Positions 9,572 through 22,579 of a DNA stretch of 64,000 nt are shown here, in pieces (within the stretch, counting starts at the first letter, position 1; each line of letters starts with the position of its first letter). The stretch spans positions 7,006,001 through 7,070,000 of the forward strand of contig JARKIP010000011.1 of NCBI GenBank assembly GCA_029990175.1. The letters run 5' to 3'. Below the pieces are notes generated by a model, which was not told where the DNA came from, did not search any database, and worked only from the letters and a program-made list of their open reading frames with translations. The stretch is from Petunia secreta (taxonomy: Eukaryota; Streptophyta; Magnoliopsida; Solanales; Solanaceae). The position numbers and the translations under genes are program-made.

Positions 9572-12559
9572 ATTATTGAATAAGCTCTAGGCATTGCTTG
9601 ATTTGTCTATCATTTCCTATCTTTTCAAATAGCGGGAGTTAGGATTCGTTTATTTTTCCATGTATAACAGTTTAAGAAACATAAATTTTGAGTTGCTTTT
9701 CCAACTACGTCATATAAAAGGAATTAAGCAATCATTGCAAATATATCTGATTTAAGTCCATAGTCGAACTCCACAAGGAACACACATCTAGAGAGTAATA
9801 ATTTACTAGCCAAGTATCTAGATCCAATCAACTCCAAAAGACGTATTAGAATTTATTAAGAATTATTAAGTAACTAAAAGCAACAAATAAAATGAAAACT
9901 AATGATAGAAGGTGGCGGTCAATATGAGTGAGCCTAAGGTTATGATTTTTTTGATTATGATTGGTATGAAATGAAGATAAGTTCCTAAAATCACGTCTTC
10001 TTCTTCCATATTAACGGTAATGCTAGAGCTACTACGCCTCTCTTCCAATCAATTATGTTTTTAATCAAGATCTATTCTTTAAGCCAAGTCTAGGAACTTA
10101 GATAACTATTATATGTCACAATCAGATTCGTTATTCCTAACTCCTCCTAACATCTCTCTAATTATCTTCCAACCAATTAGGAAGACATATTTTATTCAAC
10201 TCTAACCTAACACTATGTTCTCTTCCAAGCAACACTAGATCAAGAAACTAACGCAGCGATACAGTTAATCATAAGTAGAGATAGAAAAGAATAAATAGAA
10301 TCCTAAAAGAACAACGTAGATCCAAAATGTGTTTATAGCATTCCACCCATAAAAAGGTACATCATAACCCTGATATAAGTTTAGCATCTCATGCTCAACC
10401 ATAAAGACATAATTACAACAAGAATCATGAGATAGAGCGAGAAAAAACTCTTGAAATCTGATGTCTTCGGACCTCTGTACTTGATTTTTTCACTCCCTTG
10501 CCTCTAAAAACTTATTCAACCCTTCAAAATGTGTTTTAGGATATATTTATACCATTTTACAACAGTTTGGGCCGACCATGACTTGAAAAACTCGTCGAAA
10601 ACTAACATGGAATCAGAAGCAGAAAAATTTAGCCTGGCGTTCAGCGGTAGGCCTCTTTTACTATGACTTTGCTTTTTCTCAGCTTTTTCTGACTCTCTAA
10701 AGTTTTGGCTTACCATGTCGCACCTCGCAATACGGGCACAGTGCATTAGGCCATTTTCGCCATCGAGTCAGAATTTTTGTCTCCAACTCGTTCTTCTAGT
10801 ATTTCGGGTCTCTACTCTGGCAAGCACAATTTTTTCCTCTTTTAAGTTCTAGAACGACCATACTATCCTTCGCCTATTTCATTCCTACACAATAAAAAAA
10901 GAATCATATAAGCACAAAACAGAAGTGCGTTACTCAAACGACAAGTAAAGTAGCTCGATATGAAGTGAAACAAAGGATAACAACATGCACTTTCACCGAA
11001 TATATATCAAGTCTCAATTACAATCTTCAATTAAACCATATCTGTTTCCAAAATCTCTTATCAACTATGCATGGAAAGATGAATATATTTTTTTGGTAAT
11101 AAACAGTAAAATATTACCATTATCAATAAGCTTTGTACGAACTACGAGCATCTACATCATTTAAACTCAAGGGCATAGACCTCTATATAAATTAGGTACA
11201 AAATGAAATTAAAGAAAAAATTTATTCAGAAGTTGACTATATTTACGTGCTCCGATTGATCCTTTTAACCAGTCTCATCTCTCCCCCGACTCTAATTGAA
11301 TTTATTAAGCAACAAAATTGTTTTGTACCGTATATCCTTTGAAATTTTCGAGTTATCTATGTGTGATATATAAAAACTCCCAATACATCAGCCATGGTTT
11401 CCTTTTAAATAGTTTGCAATGATTCTTTTGAATGTGTAGTAGACTCTCCTTTACTTCTGGTCTTTGCAAACCATGCACAGACCAGTTAATGACAGTTACC
11501 CAAGTTTCTACACCCTAGGGTCATTCCTTGAACAAATGTGTTGCTGACTCTACTTTCATTAGTACTCCACAATGAATAAGTAGGAGTTTCACAGGGTAGA
11601 CCTATCTTCAGCATCCTTTCTTTAGTGATAAACTTTTAATGTACTACCAGGAACATTATGAATCTGTGCTTGGGCATTAAGACAAGCTCTATACTAGATT
11701 AGCATTAGCAAGTGGGTGACCACCCTTCAATTCCAAATTATATAACTTTGTGTCATAGAGTAATACCCACTAAAGTCAAAGTATACCTTTCATTCCTGTA
11801 GCAGTTGACCATACTCATCTTGATTTTATCTAGGTTCTTTCAGTGCCAACTACAATCCATGCAAGTCAAAGTGTACCTTCAAGATGAACATTTTGAAGAG
11901 TCTAATTATTGAATATATTAAGAGTTAAAGAAATAATTTGTGACAGAATTTGATCATTAATATTTCTATTGTTGTGGAAAATGAACTCCTTGGGGAGTAA
12001 AGCACCATCCACTCAAACCTAACTATAAAAAAAAATCTATGATTCATCTATTTTCCTTTGGAAGGATAAGGCAATGCGAGTCTTGCATGACTTCACAACT
12101 TTAATATCATTTCAAGATTTGATAGATTTAACTGAGATGAATCTTTCTTTTTAAGCGATGTTAAATTTGAGAGAATCTGGAAAGTATTGAGCCAAGAATT
12201 TCAATGCTCAACCCAAGAGGATGAGAATGAAATCCAAGTGATGAAGTTATGCAAATAATTCAAATGGAGGCAGCACAAGCCTATCGTAATGAATCCCATG
12301 TAGTTCCTACTAGTATATAGGTCAATAATGAGAGTGCCTAAGTCGAACAAAACGTGCTAATAATAACCTATTGTTTCGTTGTATCAATGGGAAGAACCTA
12401 CGACCAAATAAATGTATATGAGTTTAATTTTTACTGTCTTCCTTCCTCATGAAAAATTAAAAATGAAAAGAGCGCACTAATATGAACTTGTGCCAGAAAT
12501 CCAATGCTCAGAGTCAAAACTAAGAGCCTCGTTTTCTCATGATAATTCAACGAGAAAGT
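9572..12559. other. Anonymous repeat-like DNA, possible decayed LTR at about 9640-10900
   Basis: No gene is recognised. About 9640-10900 has the general make-up of an Athila-type LTR: a TATAAAAGG-like box near 9714, alternating 'CTCTTCCAA' phrases, and a text order that resembles 3627-4978 at low similarity. I cannot define ends, primer site or target duplication. From 10900 to 12559 the sequence is AT-rich with only short stop-broken frames and nothing identifiable. Confidence 0.3.
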
Positions 12560-14159
12560 TCATAGGGCTTCCATAGCTTTTCTTTTAAATATACCAATGC
12601 ATAAAGATGTCAAAGTGTCAAAGGATGCTAATGCATCACATACAATCCAATATGGGAAAGTAGATTCCCAGTTAACTCTCGAATTAGATAACTTAATTAC
12701 ACTATGTGCTAGAATATTGCGAGAAATAGGAATATATACAATATTGACGTCTTCAACAAACTCATCCATTTCCAAATATCCTCACATGTAGTGTCAATAT
12801 CCCATAAGCTTTCTACCTTCTTTTGAATCATTTCCATGACATTTTTAGCATCTGAAATAATTTGAAATATCGACCATCCATTTTAAATAGATTTTCTCAA
12901 AGCCTCTCGAACTGATAGTGTTTCAACAATGATGGCATTCTCAACATACTGGATTGAGGCATTAATGACATGAAGCCGATCACCAGAGCTATCTATAGCT
13001 GCCACTTCAATGTTTGTCTTCCTCTTTTCCACTTGTAACCCAGCATCTGTAAACATAAAAATAATCATTGAGTACTATAGTAATGTTACTATCATTAGTG
13101 CAATAGATATCCATCCCGATAGTGATGAGTTAAGCAAAGCATTTTCATTTTTTTGAAATTTACATCTAGCCTTATTCATTACATCACTAGGGGTCATTCG
13201 GTTGAATTTACTTTTACGCAGGTATTAACAATTAATGTGGGTATTAGTAATGTGTGTATTGGTATTGTAGGTATTAGTAATGCGGGTATTAGTAATGTGT
13301 GTATTATAATGTAGGGATAATAAGTATGCATGTATTGCAATGTGGGGATACTTCCTTTTTGAATAATTGATATATCACAAATTAATATATAATGTACAAT
13401 TAAAAATATTTATTTATTTTTCAAATAAATTTAAAAAAATTATTTTTATTAATTTGAAGGTTTGCTTTGTCATTTTATAATTTTAATACCCGCATAACTA
13501 ATACCCGCATTATTATTCCACCTTCTATCCCGCATTAAATAATACACAGATTTCTTCATTAAGTTATGCGGGTCTTATATATAAAAGTGTACCAAACATG
13601 GTACTAATTTTATACCAAACATTAGAATTCCTCCTGACACAGCCGAACAAGGTACTAATTTAATGATGCGTTTTGTGCGGATATCACCCCAATACAAGAA
13701 CAACCGAACAACCCCTAGGTTCACAAACTTCACCATTAAAATGCAACATATTTCTAGCTTTTCGTATTTTCCACTTGATAGAAATACTTATTTTAACAAG
13801 TTTCAATGATTCATGATATTGGCGAGTATTTTAAAATTTATCATGCCACCACGTTGCAACATCAATAGTATTTTCTAAGTTACGCCAATTGATAGGAGAA
13901 ATTTTACAAACTCATTGGGATTTCGGACAACGAAACAACATATGATCTATTATTTTTGTTTCGAGACTACAAATTTTACCAGCATCAACCGTATGAATCA
14001 ATCTTGAGCAATATTATAACCAACCGGTAGTACATACATAATATACTTTCTAATAAAGTATTGTTTTTGATATTCAAAGACCATATGTAATCCTAAAATG
14101 TTTAAGATAAAGAATGAAAATTCAATTGAGGTCTAATTTTATTATCATCACTAAATCTT
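12560..14159 (-). pseudogene. LINE or RNase H-like (RVT_3) pseudogene remnant, split by a MITE
   Basis: Read on the - strand, 13720-14100 gives frames resembling the LINE zf-RVT zinc domain, with a 'CSLETKIIDHMLFRCP' pattern. After the MITE at 13190-13715, 12883-13068 resembles the start of a plant RVT_3 RNase H fold ('FTDAG' with a later 'SSGDRL'), and 12560-12775 resembles its end ('IPISRNILAHSV'). The order zf-RVT then RNase H is that of LINE ORF2 proteins. Stops and frame changes lie between the pieces, and the RNase H acidic residues are not all in one frame, so this is a pseudogene. It is cut at 14159 by the copia LTR. Confidence 0.5.
13190..13715. mobile_element. MITE with 15 bp terminal inverted repeats
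   Basis: The left end is GGGGTCATTCGGTTG and the right end is the inverse of GGGGTTGTTCGGTTG (13 of 15 match). Both are flanked by TA (13188-13189 and 13716-13717). The interior has repeated 'GGTATTAGTAATG' phrases on the left and inverse 'AATACCCGCAT' phrases on the right, so it is strongly self-complementary. TA flanks allow a Tc1/mariner or a PIF/Harbinger origin. It interrupts the LINE-like remnant. Confidence 0.65.
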
Positions 14160-14875
14160 TGTTGGGTTTGAAGTAAAAGTGGAGTGAATGGAAAATGGAG
14201 GGAAGATGAAATGACAACTTTGGCTTTTGCACGTTGTCCTTCATCGGTTAAAGAAAGCTAGTTTGTTGGGTATAATAAAAGGTCACTCCCTTTAGCTCCT
14301 AAAATGAGTTAAGAGAAAGGGGTCTCGTGCTGTCGTCGTCGCTCACTCGGCCTCAGCTTCGGATTTGGATTTGGTCAAATGATTAATTGATAAATTTTTA
14401 TACCAATAAATATTATTTTTTGTTAAATTAATATAAAATATTATTTAATAATAGTTAACCGAAATTCAATATTTCCTGCTTGGTTTTTCCATAATTAAAA
14501 TCCTAACAGATTTAATTAACAACCAGCAGGTGTCTTCTCCAGAAAAGGTACCATGGCACCTCTTGAATACCTTAACTCTGTGGCTATAAATATAGAGGCA
14601 TTCTACCTCATTTATTCATCAAAAATTTTTATGACTCTCTCTCTCTATTTGATCTCTACATTTGTTTTTAAAATAAAAAATAAGTTCTGAGTCAGTGTGA
14701 TTTGGTACCGCTCTGTGAGTTTGTTTGTTCACTGTGATTTGAATTACCGCTATCACAGTGAGGTTAATTCCATTCTATCCTAGGAGAAATTAATCCATAA
14801 ACCTTAGATAATTGTGAGGGGATTAGATTTCTTAAGGACAGACAGTGTATACTGTTGCTTGGCATTCATTCTAAT
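14160..14875 (+). mobile_element. 5' LTR of the host Ty1-copia element
   Basis: It starts TGTTGGGTTTGAAG and matches 31279-31995 over about 700 bp with many substitutions and small indels, so this is an old insertion. It contains a plausible promoter region: 'GGCTATAAATATAGAGG' near 14581 is a TATA box placed like that of other LTRs. The 3' boundary is uncertain by about 20 bp, because the copies diverge near 14870 and I see no clear primer-binding site. Confidence 0.7.
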
Positions 14876-15164
14876 CTGTATTCTGGTCTGCTAATAGATA
14901 ATAGGTTGTTTGTAGAAATTAAAATCTGAAAAGATTTTCTTCTCCAAACTGTTGTGGAGATTAAATCTGAAAAGATTTTCTACTCGAAATTAAATATTTT
15001 GTTTTAAAAATTAAAAACTTCAACGGATTATTGAAAATATTTTGTGTTTATTCGGTTTAGAAGATTAAAAACTTCCGGGTTACATACAGATTGAAGATTA
15101 AAAACTTCACTGTATATTAAATCAAATTGTCTGAATCTGACTGTGTCATTTTTTTTACAGAATA
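14876..15164 (+). other. Untranslated leader of the host copia element
   Basis: This is AT-rich leader sequence with repeated 'GATTAAAAACTTC' phrases at about 15000-15110. It ends in a T-run plus ACAG before the gag start region, which resembles a 3' splice site. No further feature is seen. Confidence 0.4.
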
Positions 15165-15966
15165 ATGACGAACACAAAAAACATAACGGTATTCTGGTAC
15201 ACCAAATGCTTCAACTGATGCAAGTTTAAGCCGATCTGCTTCGGCACCTGCGCCAGCACCGACTAAAAAGCCAAGAAAATTTGGCAGGATTGATTTCAAA
15301 AGGTGGCAGCAAAAAATGTTCTTTTATCTGACTACCCTGAATTTGCAAAGGTTCACTAAGGAGGACATTCCGGTCCCGGCAGACGACACTCTTGAAAATG
15401 GATGTTTCATTATTGTTGAGGCTTGGAAACATTTGGGTTTCTGTGTAAAAATTATATACTGAATGGATTGGAGGATGACTTGTACAACGTCTACAGTAGT
15501 GATGCTACTTCGAAGGAGATTTGGTTGGCTCTTGAAAAGAAGTACAAAACTGAAGATGTCGGAATGAAGAAATTTGTGGCTGCCAAATTTCTGGACTTTA
15601 AGATGGTGGACAGTAAAACTGTCATTAGCCAAATCCTAGAGTTGCAAGTGATCATTCATGATCTCCTTGCGGAAAGTATAATCCGAATTAATACTTATAT
15701 TATAAGTATTAATTATATTGTTATTAATGAATTTCTCATTGAAGGTTTGCACATCAATGAGGCGTTTCAAGTTGTTGCGGTAATTGAAAAATTGTCACTT
15801 TTGTGGAAAGACTTTAAGAATTACTTGAAACACAAGTGCAAGGAGATGTCACTCGAAGATCTCATTGTTCGATTGAGGATCGAGGAAGACAACAAGACTT
15901 CAGAGAAGAAGGTTGATCGTGAGAATTCAATAATAATAGAACCAAATATTGTTGAGACAAGTAATC
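15165..15966 (+). pseudogene. Ty1-copia gag, 5' part, interrupted
   Basis: The frames encode a UBN2/copia-type gag. A first part carries 'KFGRIDFKRWQQKMFFYL' (frame at about 15200-15420). A second part follows in another frame from about 15423, with 'CKNYILNGLEDDLYNVY', 'EIWLALEKKYKTED' and 'LLWKDFKNYLKHK'. At least one frameshift lies near 15420. A short AT-rich insert near 15690-15725 breaks the similarity. The reading is cut after 'NIVETS' by the block that starts at 15967. It resumes at 23035 with the zinc knuckle. The gag would have formed the virus-like particle; here it is dead. Confidence 0.75.
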
Positions 15967-16120
15967 TGTAACAGCTCAAGCCCGCTAGTGATATTGTCCG
16001 CTTTGGGCCTAGGCCCGCACGGCTTTAAAACGCATCACTAGTGTCTAAAGCATGTATACTTAAGTACTCAGGATCACTCCTGTGTTATGCCAATGTAGGA
16101 TACTTAGCTGGGGTGTCACA
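15967..16120 (-). repeat. TRIM-type LTR at the left end of the composite block
   Basis: On the + strand it runs from TGTAACAGCTCAAGCCCGC to GGGGTGTCACA. It is the same sequence as 22869-23029, in the same direction. The TRIM sense is taken as the - strand, because the copy at 22869-23029 has its primer site on that side. Confidence 0.7.
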
Positions 16121-19100
16121 TAGTATCAGAGCAGTAGGTTTATATGTCCTAGGGGTTTATAAAGCCGTGTCGGTAGAGTCATGTTTATCGATATGAGGGC
16201 CCCATATCTATAAACGAGGGGCTGCAGACATTGAGGATAAGTTTACACCTTTTTCTCATTCTAGATCGTGCGTTAAAGCCTAAAAGTGAGAATTCACTCC
16301 TATTTCTATCGATCAACGAAATTGTTGATATACGTTATACGAGCAAAGAATGAAAGAGTTAATGCTAGTCGGAGGTCACAACTACCAGAGATATGTTGTG
16401 TAAGGTGTTTGTTTCCCTCAAAATGAAAAATGAAGGCGAAGGTGAGGGATGAACTAAGATAACTGTCTCGTCGGATTGATTCGATAAATCGGAGGCGACC
16501 TAAAGCACGGGAGATATATATAAGGTTATTAGAAAGATATCCAAGATTTATATTACGTTGAAGTGAAATGACCGACAAGTTTAGCTTCCCTAAATCAAAA
16601 GAGAAACACTGAGCGTGGAGCGGGAAAGTTGAAAAGCAAAAAAAAAAAAAAAAAAAAAGAGAGATAAAGCAGATCAAAAGTCCATCTCATGGGATTAAAG
16701 ATTCAACTATTTATCTTTAAAGGAATTATGCATGTTTTCAAGGATTAACGGAAAAAAAATCGAGAACATAAAGCGAATCGAATTCTTTAAGAGTCGTACT
16801 AATAATATTTAGGATACGAATATTGAATTTGGTAGCGGAGAATATTATAATTTTACTCAGGTTCAATGATCGTGCAGCAGAACCAACATATGGATTTATT
16901 CAAGCTAGAATTAACGGGATGTTCAGAATACATATTTTGGAGTTGCATTAAGATTTTTGCTTGAAGCCCAAAGACTCATGAGGTGAAAAAGAAAAAGAGT
17001 AGCCAAAAGTAAAGTAAGAAAGGTACAACCTCAACGTTGCAAGATAAGATAAATTGGCTAAGGAACAAACTGATTTGGTGGCAACATCAAGCTTTACCAA
17101 GTTAGGTATACCTAGTTGTGGGAATGATGGCTTGGAGGAAAGATTAGAAGGTGAAATATGTGAAAAGAATTACTCCTATGAATCAATAAGAGTTAAGAAC
17201 TCTGGATGGTCCAATACTAATATTAGAAAAGTTACAAATATATATATACACAATAACTTTGTTTAATGCCCATCGATATTAGTATTCAAGCAAACGTGAT
17301 TTGAGAGTTAGTGCCCAAGTAATATATGGATTTCTCAAGTAAGAGAGTTTTCATAGAAGTGCTGATAAAGTTGATTTTGAAGTAAGCAACCTAGCACGGT
17401 AAGTATAATAATAAGCAATGTTTAGACATATGCTTAGCAGTCTTGGATTGCCGTATGTTCAGATTTGATAGAAACCTAAAGAAAAAAAAAGAACAAGACA
17501 ATCTTACGTAGTTGGTAGACGTCAAGCTCTCTGATAATGGGTCAGAAGATAGCCAAACTAGAAAGAAAAAGGATAAAGAAGTGAAGTCACTATTTGAGGT
17601 AACGACAAATCGGTAGTAACAAGGTAAGTTCATGGTGGACCAAAAAGAGTTTTATTTACAAAGTTATTGGCTCAGGAAAGTTTAGAATATTATGAAACGA
17701 TTAAGCAAGTGTATGAGACATATTTAATAACATGTTTTCAACCAAAAAGAGCATCTCGACCTGTTGATCGATGTCTAGAGTACCGTGTACGCAAATTATT
17801 ATAAGTGTCAAAGTAAGTAGAGGAAATTATGCACTCAGACAAGGAATACGTGAAATAAATTATTTCCGTACGGTGAAGTATCTGCACATAAAGAGATTGG
17901 AGGAGGCACAAAGAAAAGGACAAGTATACGCCAATCTCTTGTTGAAGATGATCTCAGCAAGGTCAATTTAAGTTATTGGTTCAAAACAAAAAGATTTTAT
18001 TTGTTCGAGAAATGGAAAATATGGTTGTTGGTGACATTTTAATAAGAAAAGAATGTCAGAATCTCAAATTAGTTTGTATCGAGCCATAAGTCCATGATAG
18101 GAAATTGAATAGCTTGGCTATCACAATTTTTGGAGGTATAAACCATTTATCGTTGCCAACGACAGTTCAAATGTGTCTACAAAGCTTAGAGGCATATGTA
18201 TGACTTGAACTGGATACAAAAAGTGATGGATAACATGAAGTATAATAGTGACGGGATAGATTTTATTCGTATGTGAATGACTGTGAGTTTAATAAGTAAC
18301 AAGTATGAAATGGTATATGTTAGATCATAGAGAGAAGAAATGCCTACACTTTAAATTTGATCGAGAGATTGGTTGAAAATGAGCAAACAAAGGAGTCTAC
18401 TCAAATGCTCAAGGAATGTATGAAATACTGTTGCATCTTGATAAATAAATAAATAAATAAATAAATAATATCTTGATAAATAAATAAATAATGAAATGAA
18501 GGGCATTCGTACAGATTCAAGACGACTCAAACTTTCTACGAGTCATATATGGAGAAAAGATACCTTCAAGTGGAACTACAAAAGGTGCTATTTTATCATA
18601 AAAGTGGTGTTAGTGAACAAAGGTCATTGAAATTGAACAAGGAGTAAAGTAAGAGTTCAGTATCATTTGTCCTATGAGAGCTTAAAAAAGAAAGAAAATT
18701 CTTGATTATGAATCCAACAGACAAGATCACAAGTGTGAAACCGTCCAACCGTAAAAAAAAAAAAAACAGAAGAAGAGGAAATTCAAGCTATGTCCAATTA
18801 TATTTATTTATATGTGATTTTGCTATCCACGTAATGAGAAAATGCAATTGATACTATAAGGCAATGTATGATGTTTCAAGGTATATAAAGTTAAAATTTC
18901 ATGTGTTACAAGGGAGGTCAACCTCATGAAAAGTTTCATCATATTTATAATTATGGAATTGTGCAGCTTTATGATGTACTCATATTATATCTAAAGGGGC
19001 ATTGTTGGGTTGACAGTTATATGTGCATATAGTTAATGTATCAGATATGTTGATTTTCAGCAGGGTTCTATTTAAGTAGAGACTGTAAAGGGACAATATT

Positions 19101-19640
19101 TTTAATTGAGTGGTTTGTGTGTCAAGTTACAAAGATTATGTGTTCAAGTCCTTTTGTGCTACCCATTAGAAATAGTGAAAAAGAAAATTTAAGAAGGAAT
19201 TTTTTTTAAAAAAAAAAGTGATGTTGATATTGCATGATGAGATACTTCCTTGGAAACAAACCTCCCACAATGAAGTTCGATGTTGATTAAATTTAATTGT
19301 TTCATGTGTTATGAAAGAGGTAAAGTTTATGAAAACTTTTACTTTTGCAATTGCTCAATTTTATGATGAATTTATGTTACATGGGTGGCCGTGAAAGCTT
19401 GATGATTCTTCGAGTTGGACAATTCTATGTGCACATTATTGGTTGTATTGGGACGAGTTAATGTCCTGGGATGGTCTTATTTATGGAAAGATTTTGTTGA
19501 ATTTATGAAGTAAAAATATGTGACGCTCAGAGATAAATGAATTGTGCCAAAGATTTTTCCTTTAGCTTAAGAATGACTTTTGGTTTGAGAATAAATGCAC
19601 ATATAATATTCGAGGACGAATGTTCTCAAGTGGGGAGGAA
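16121..19640 (+). mobile_element. Strongly decayed Ty3-gypsy internal region
   Basis: It begins with a GTATCAGAGCAG primer-site phrase. A leader with 'GTGTCGGTAGAGTCATGTT' and 'CCATATCTATAAACGAGG' follows, typical of Tekay/Del-type chromoviruses in Solanaceae. It ends in 'CGAGGACGAATGTTC' plus a polypurine tract (AAGTGGGGAGGAA) before an LTR start at 19641, again chromovirus-like. In between, no reading frame longer than about 80 residues survives and I cannot point to a catalytic motif. A poly(A) run (16639-16658) and an AAAT microsatellite (18441-18490) lie inside. Confidence 0.5.
18441..18491. repeat. AAAT microsatellite
   Basis: This is a run of TAAA/AAAT tetranucleotide units. It is interrupted once by a repeated 'TCTTGATAAATAAATA' phrase, suggesting slippage. 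Confidence 0.9.
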
Positions 19641-20176
19641 TGTGAAGCCCCATAAATATTTTTATGTTAATTTGACACGAGAGTAAAGGTACATGTAAGG
19701 TTTTTTGGTGTAATCGTAACTCAAAAGAGGCTACGTGGGTAGCTGAGGAAGATATAAAGGAAGGTATCCTCATCCATATGACGAACAAGGCATGTGGATT
19801 TTAAAGATTTGAATTGTATTGAAATTTTTTTTGTTAATTATGAGTTATCATGTACTTCAGCTCTTTGTCTGAGCATGTTTCATTTATTATTGAAATTTGC
19901 CTCCCTGTCGGAGTGGTAGTAACTATTTTGAATTATTATTAGTACCTATGCATGGCCTGTTATGGTGTATTGGTTTTTGTTGGTGTAATTGTGGTATTTG
20001 TGACAGAGATATTTTTTTCAGACAATCCAGTTACAGGGAAGACTCTGCTGAAATTTTTAAGAAATTCAACAGTTAGACAAATTTTGAATCATTTGGCAAG
20101 TTGGTGGAAGGACAAAGTAACCTAGGAGTGAGGAATAAGAATCATTCGAGGACGAATGATTATAAGGGGAGAAGAA
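19641..20176 (+). mobile_element. Gypsy LTR start fused to the 3' end of another gypsy copy
   Basis: At 19641 an LTR-like start (TGTGAAGCCCCATAAATA) follows a polypurine tract. By 20010-20176 the text is again internal: 'CATTCGAGGACGAATG' and a second polypurine tract (AAGGGGAGAAGAA). Two related chromovirus ends are therefore joined here. The exact junction between about 19800 and 20010 cannot be placed. Confidence 0.4.
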
Positions 20177-22250
20177 TGTAACATCGCTCAAAATTCTACG
20201 TTTCGGAACCTTATCGATATGAAAAATAATATAAATAAACCTCTTCGAATGTTATGACTAGGGTAAAATTATTTTAAAGTATTTATCATTGATGGGGTGC
20301 AAATAATTAATTATGTGAGAAGTGGGAGGAGAAATTACAGAAAGGCCAAAAGCTAAAGCCAACTTCAAAAGGCGAAAGATTAAAGGATGGTTGAATAATG
20401 GACGACCAAGTCCAAATGTTAAATAGAACTAGGCAACGTCCAATAAGCAGAACTATAGGAAAAAGTCAACATGGAATACTGCCTCTACTTAGCAAACGAT
20501 TTCCCTAATCTCATCAGCGCCCCCTTTCAACACCACTATACTTTGGACATCAGCAAGGCCACCTGTGGTATTATTCCAAGCAAGGTAAATTCTTTTACGA
20601 TTTTGTGATGATCCTAAGATCATTATACACGAGAATCTATCACCCCTAGTAAATTAAATTTATGGGAAAATTTTCCATTACTTCAAGAATATCCATTAAG
20701 AACAAGTTGATATTTTGACTTTGCAAGATGAATCACATACATTATGTGACGCTATATTAATGTAGATTAACATTATCACTGATAGTAGTGGATAGAAATT
20801 TTCAAGGAACAAGGATTTACTCAAAACCTAGAATACGAGTTGAACCTAAATTCTTGAATTAGGGAAAAGATTAAAACTTTGGGATTGAATGCATAAATTT
20901 ATGGTTGTTGTAGTTAATTGGTGACGTGAAGTACATCGATTAGAGCTATGTTTAGACTCGAGAATCGAGGTGAGTTGATATAACCCCTTACTAAAGAGGT
21001 TTTACTCACAAAAACCCGCCTACAAAGTATTTGATAAAATGTCTTAAAGAACTAATATGTGCTTAATTGGAGCGAGATAGTACATATTAGCTAAACCTCA
21101 TTCTAGTTAACGTTCAAGAGTTTATCATGGAGTTATGCACATTTATGTTCATGTTTAATTTACGTGATTTTATATGTCAAGGTATTATGAATTAAAGAAT
21201 ATTTAAAAATATTTTAAATGATCCTTTCATGTGTTTATGTCATGTGTTACTCAAAATTATGATGGTTTATATTCATGTATTATGTTTAAGGAATTTATTG
21301 GAACTTAAAGTGATTAAGTAAAGTTTTATGAAAAATATTTTGGGAGTTACCTTTAGATTCTGAGAAGGGTCTTGTGACCTTTAGTGGTTATTGTTGACCC
21401 CGAAACTACTCGTGCCAGAGTAGGGGTTTATTATAAGATTTGCCTGACACTACGAAGGCAAAAAACGTGCAGCATGCTATCACCTGGAACTGTGTGGCGC
21501 CACAGTGAAGGGGCCTATTCGATCAGGTGGGGATCGAACCCATGCCGATCATACGATGACTTTATGAAATCATGTTATGTCAAAGTTAGCTGGTACTCCC
21601 CAAAAAGTAAAGAAACGATATATATATTCATGTTTAAAGTTTAGAATTTTAAAATTTCAAGTTACTTCAGTTTCTTTAAATGTTTTATGTTCTCATTGTT
21701 TTAATGAATTATGTGCATTTCAAGTTTCTTTTAAATGTCGCGTTCCTGCTTTAGTGGGGAGTCGTTGAGACTCACTGAGTACCGCCGTGGTGTACTGACG
21801 TTCTCTTTAGGGGAATCTAAATTGGCATACGTCAATGTAGGTGCAAGTTTTGCAGGCGAGCAAGCTAAGAGCTTGGATACTCTCCTACTAATTACTCGAT
21901 CGAAGAGCACTGCATTTGTTTGTGGAGATTCTTTATTGTTCATCCTTTCTTATTATTAGTAGTGGTATCAGGTATTAATTCTTAGAGGCTTCATAGACAG
22001 TCTAGCAATTGGTATGGTTGTCCATTTTGCATGATCTTGCACAGACACAATAAAGTTATTTATTTTTTTATTGATACAATTCCAAGATGAGTTTTGTCTC
22101 GAAATTAATTTACTGAAGTTCTGTTTTAAAATTGCATCATTTTCATAGCATGGCAAAAATAGAATGTCACATACGAGTTTAGAGGATTCGCTCGGTCAAG
22201 TTCAGGTACCAAGTGTCAGTCACAGCTTGTTTAGAAAACGGGTCATGACA
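20177..22250 (+). mobile_element. Ty3-gypsy (chromovirus-like) LTR, 2.07 kb
   Basis: It starts TGTAACATCGCTC after a polypurine tract and ends GGGTCATGACA. It is followed by AACTTGGTATCAGAGC, a tRNA-Met-type primer-binding site. The length fits the long LTRs of Tekay/Retand-type chromoviruses. An LTR with a polypurine tract on its left and a primer site on its right is not expected from a simple insertion. It points to recombination between elements or a tandem arrangement. No second copy of this LTR is in the window. Confidence 0.55.
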
Positions 22251-22254
22251 AACT

Positions 22255-22579
22255 TGGTATCAGAGCTACTTCGTGTCAGCCTTATCGATACTGGACAGAG
22301 TTCACGGTTGAGTCTAGGCGAATCCTAGTACGCGGGGCAAACCTCAGTGGCGAGTCTAGGCGAATCCCGGTACACGGGGCAAACCTCAGTAAGGACACTG
22401 AGTCTATAAGAGGGGGTGTATGTAACACCCCAGCTATGGGTTAAGTGTCCCACATCGGCATAACACAAGAGAGATGCTGGGTATATAGGTACACATGCCT
22501 TTGACCCTAGTGACGCGTTTCAAAGCCGTGCGGGCCTAGGCCCAAAGCGGACAGCATCACTAGCGGGCTTGAGTTGTTA
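22255..22579 (+). mobile_element. TRIM-like internal segment and LTR, + sense
   Basis: From the primer site TGGTATCAGAGC (22255-22266) follows a short internal segment with two 'GAGTCTAGGCGAATCC' units. A polypurine tract (ATAAGAGGGGGTGTA, 22406-22420) and an LTR of 159 bp (22421-22579, starting TGTAACACCCCAGC) come next. The internal part is only about 150 bp and has no coding capacity, as in TRIM elements. Its own left LTR is absent; the gypsy LTR at 20177-22250 stands in that place. Confidence 0.6.

Noticed and set aside
15967..16120. A simple solo LTR of a TRIM
   Set aside because: The matching target duplication lies at 23030, not next to 16120, and the same LTR closes the block there.
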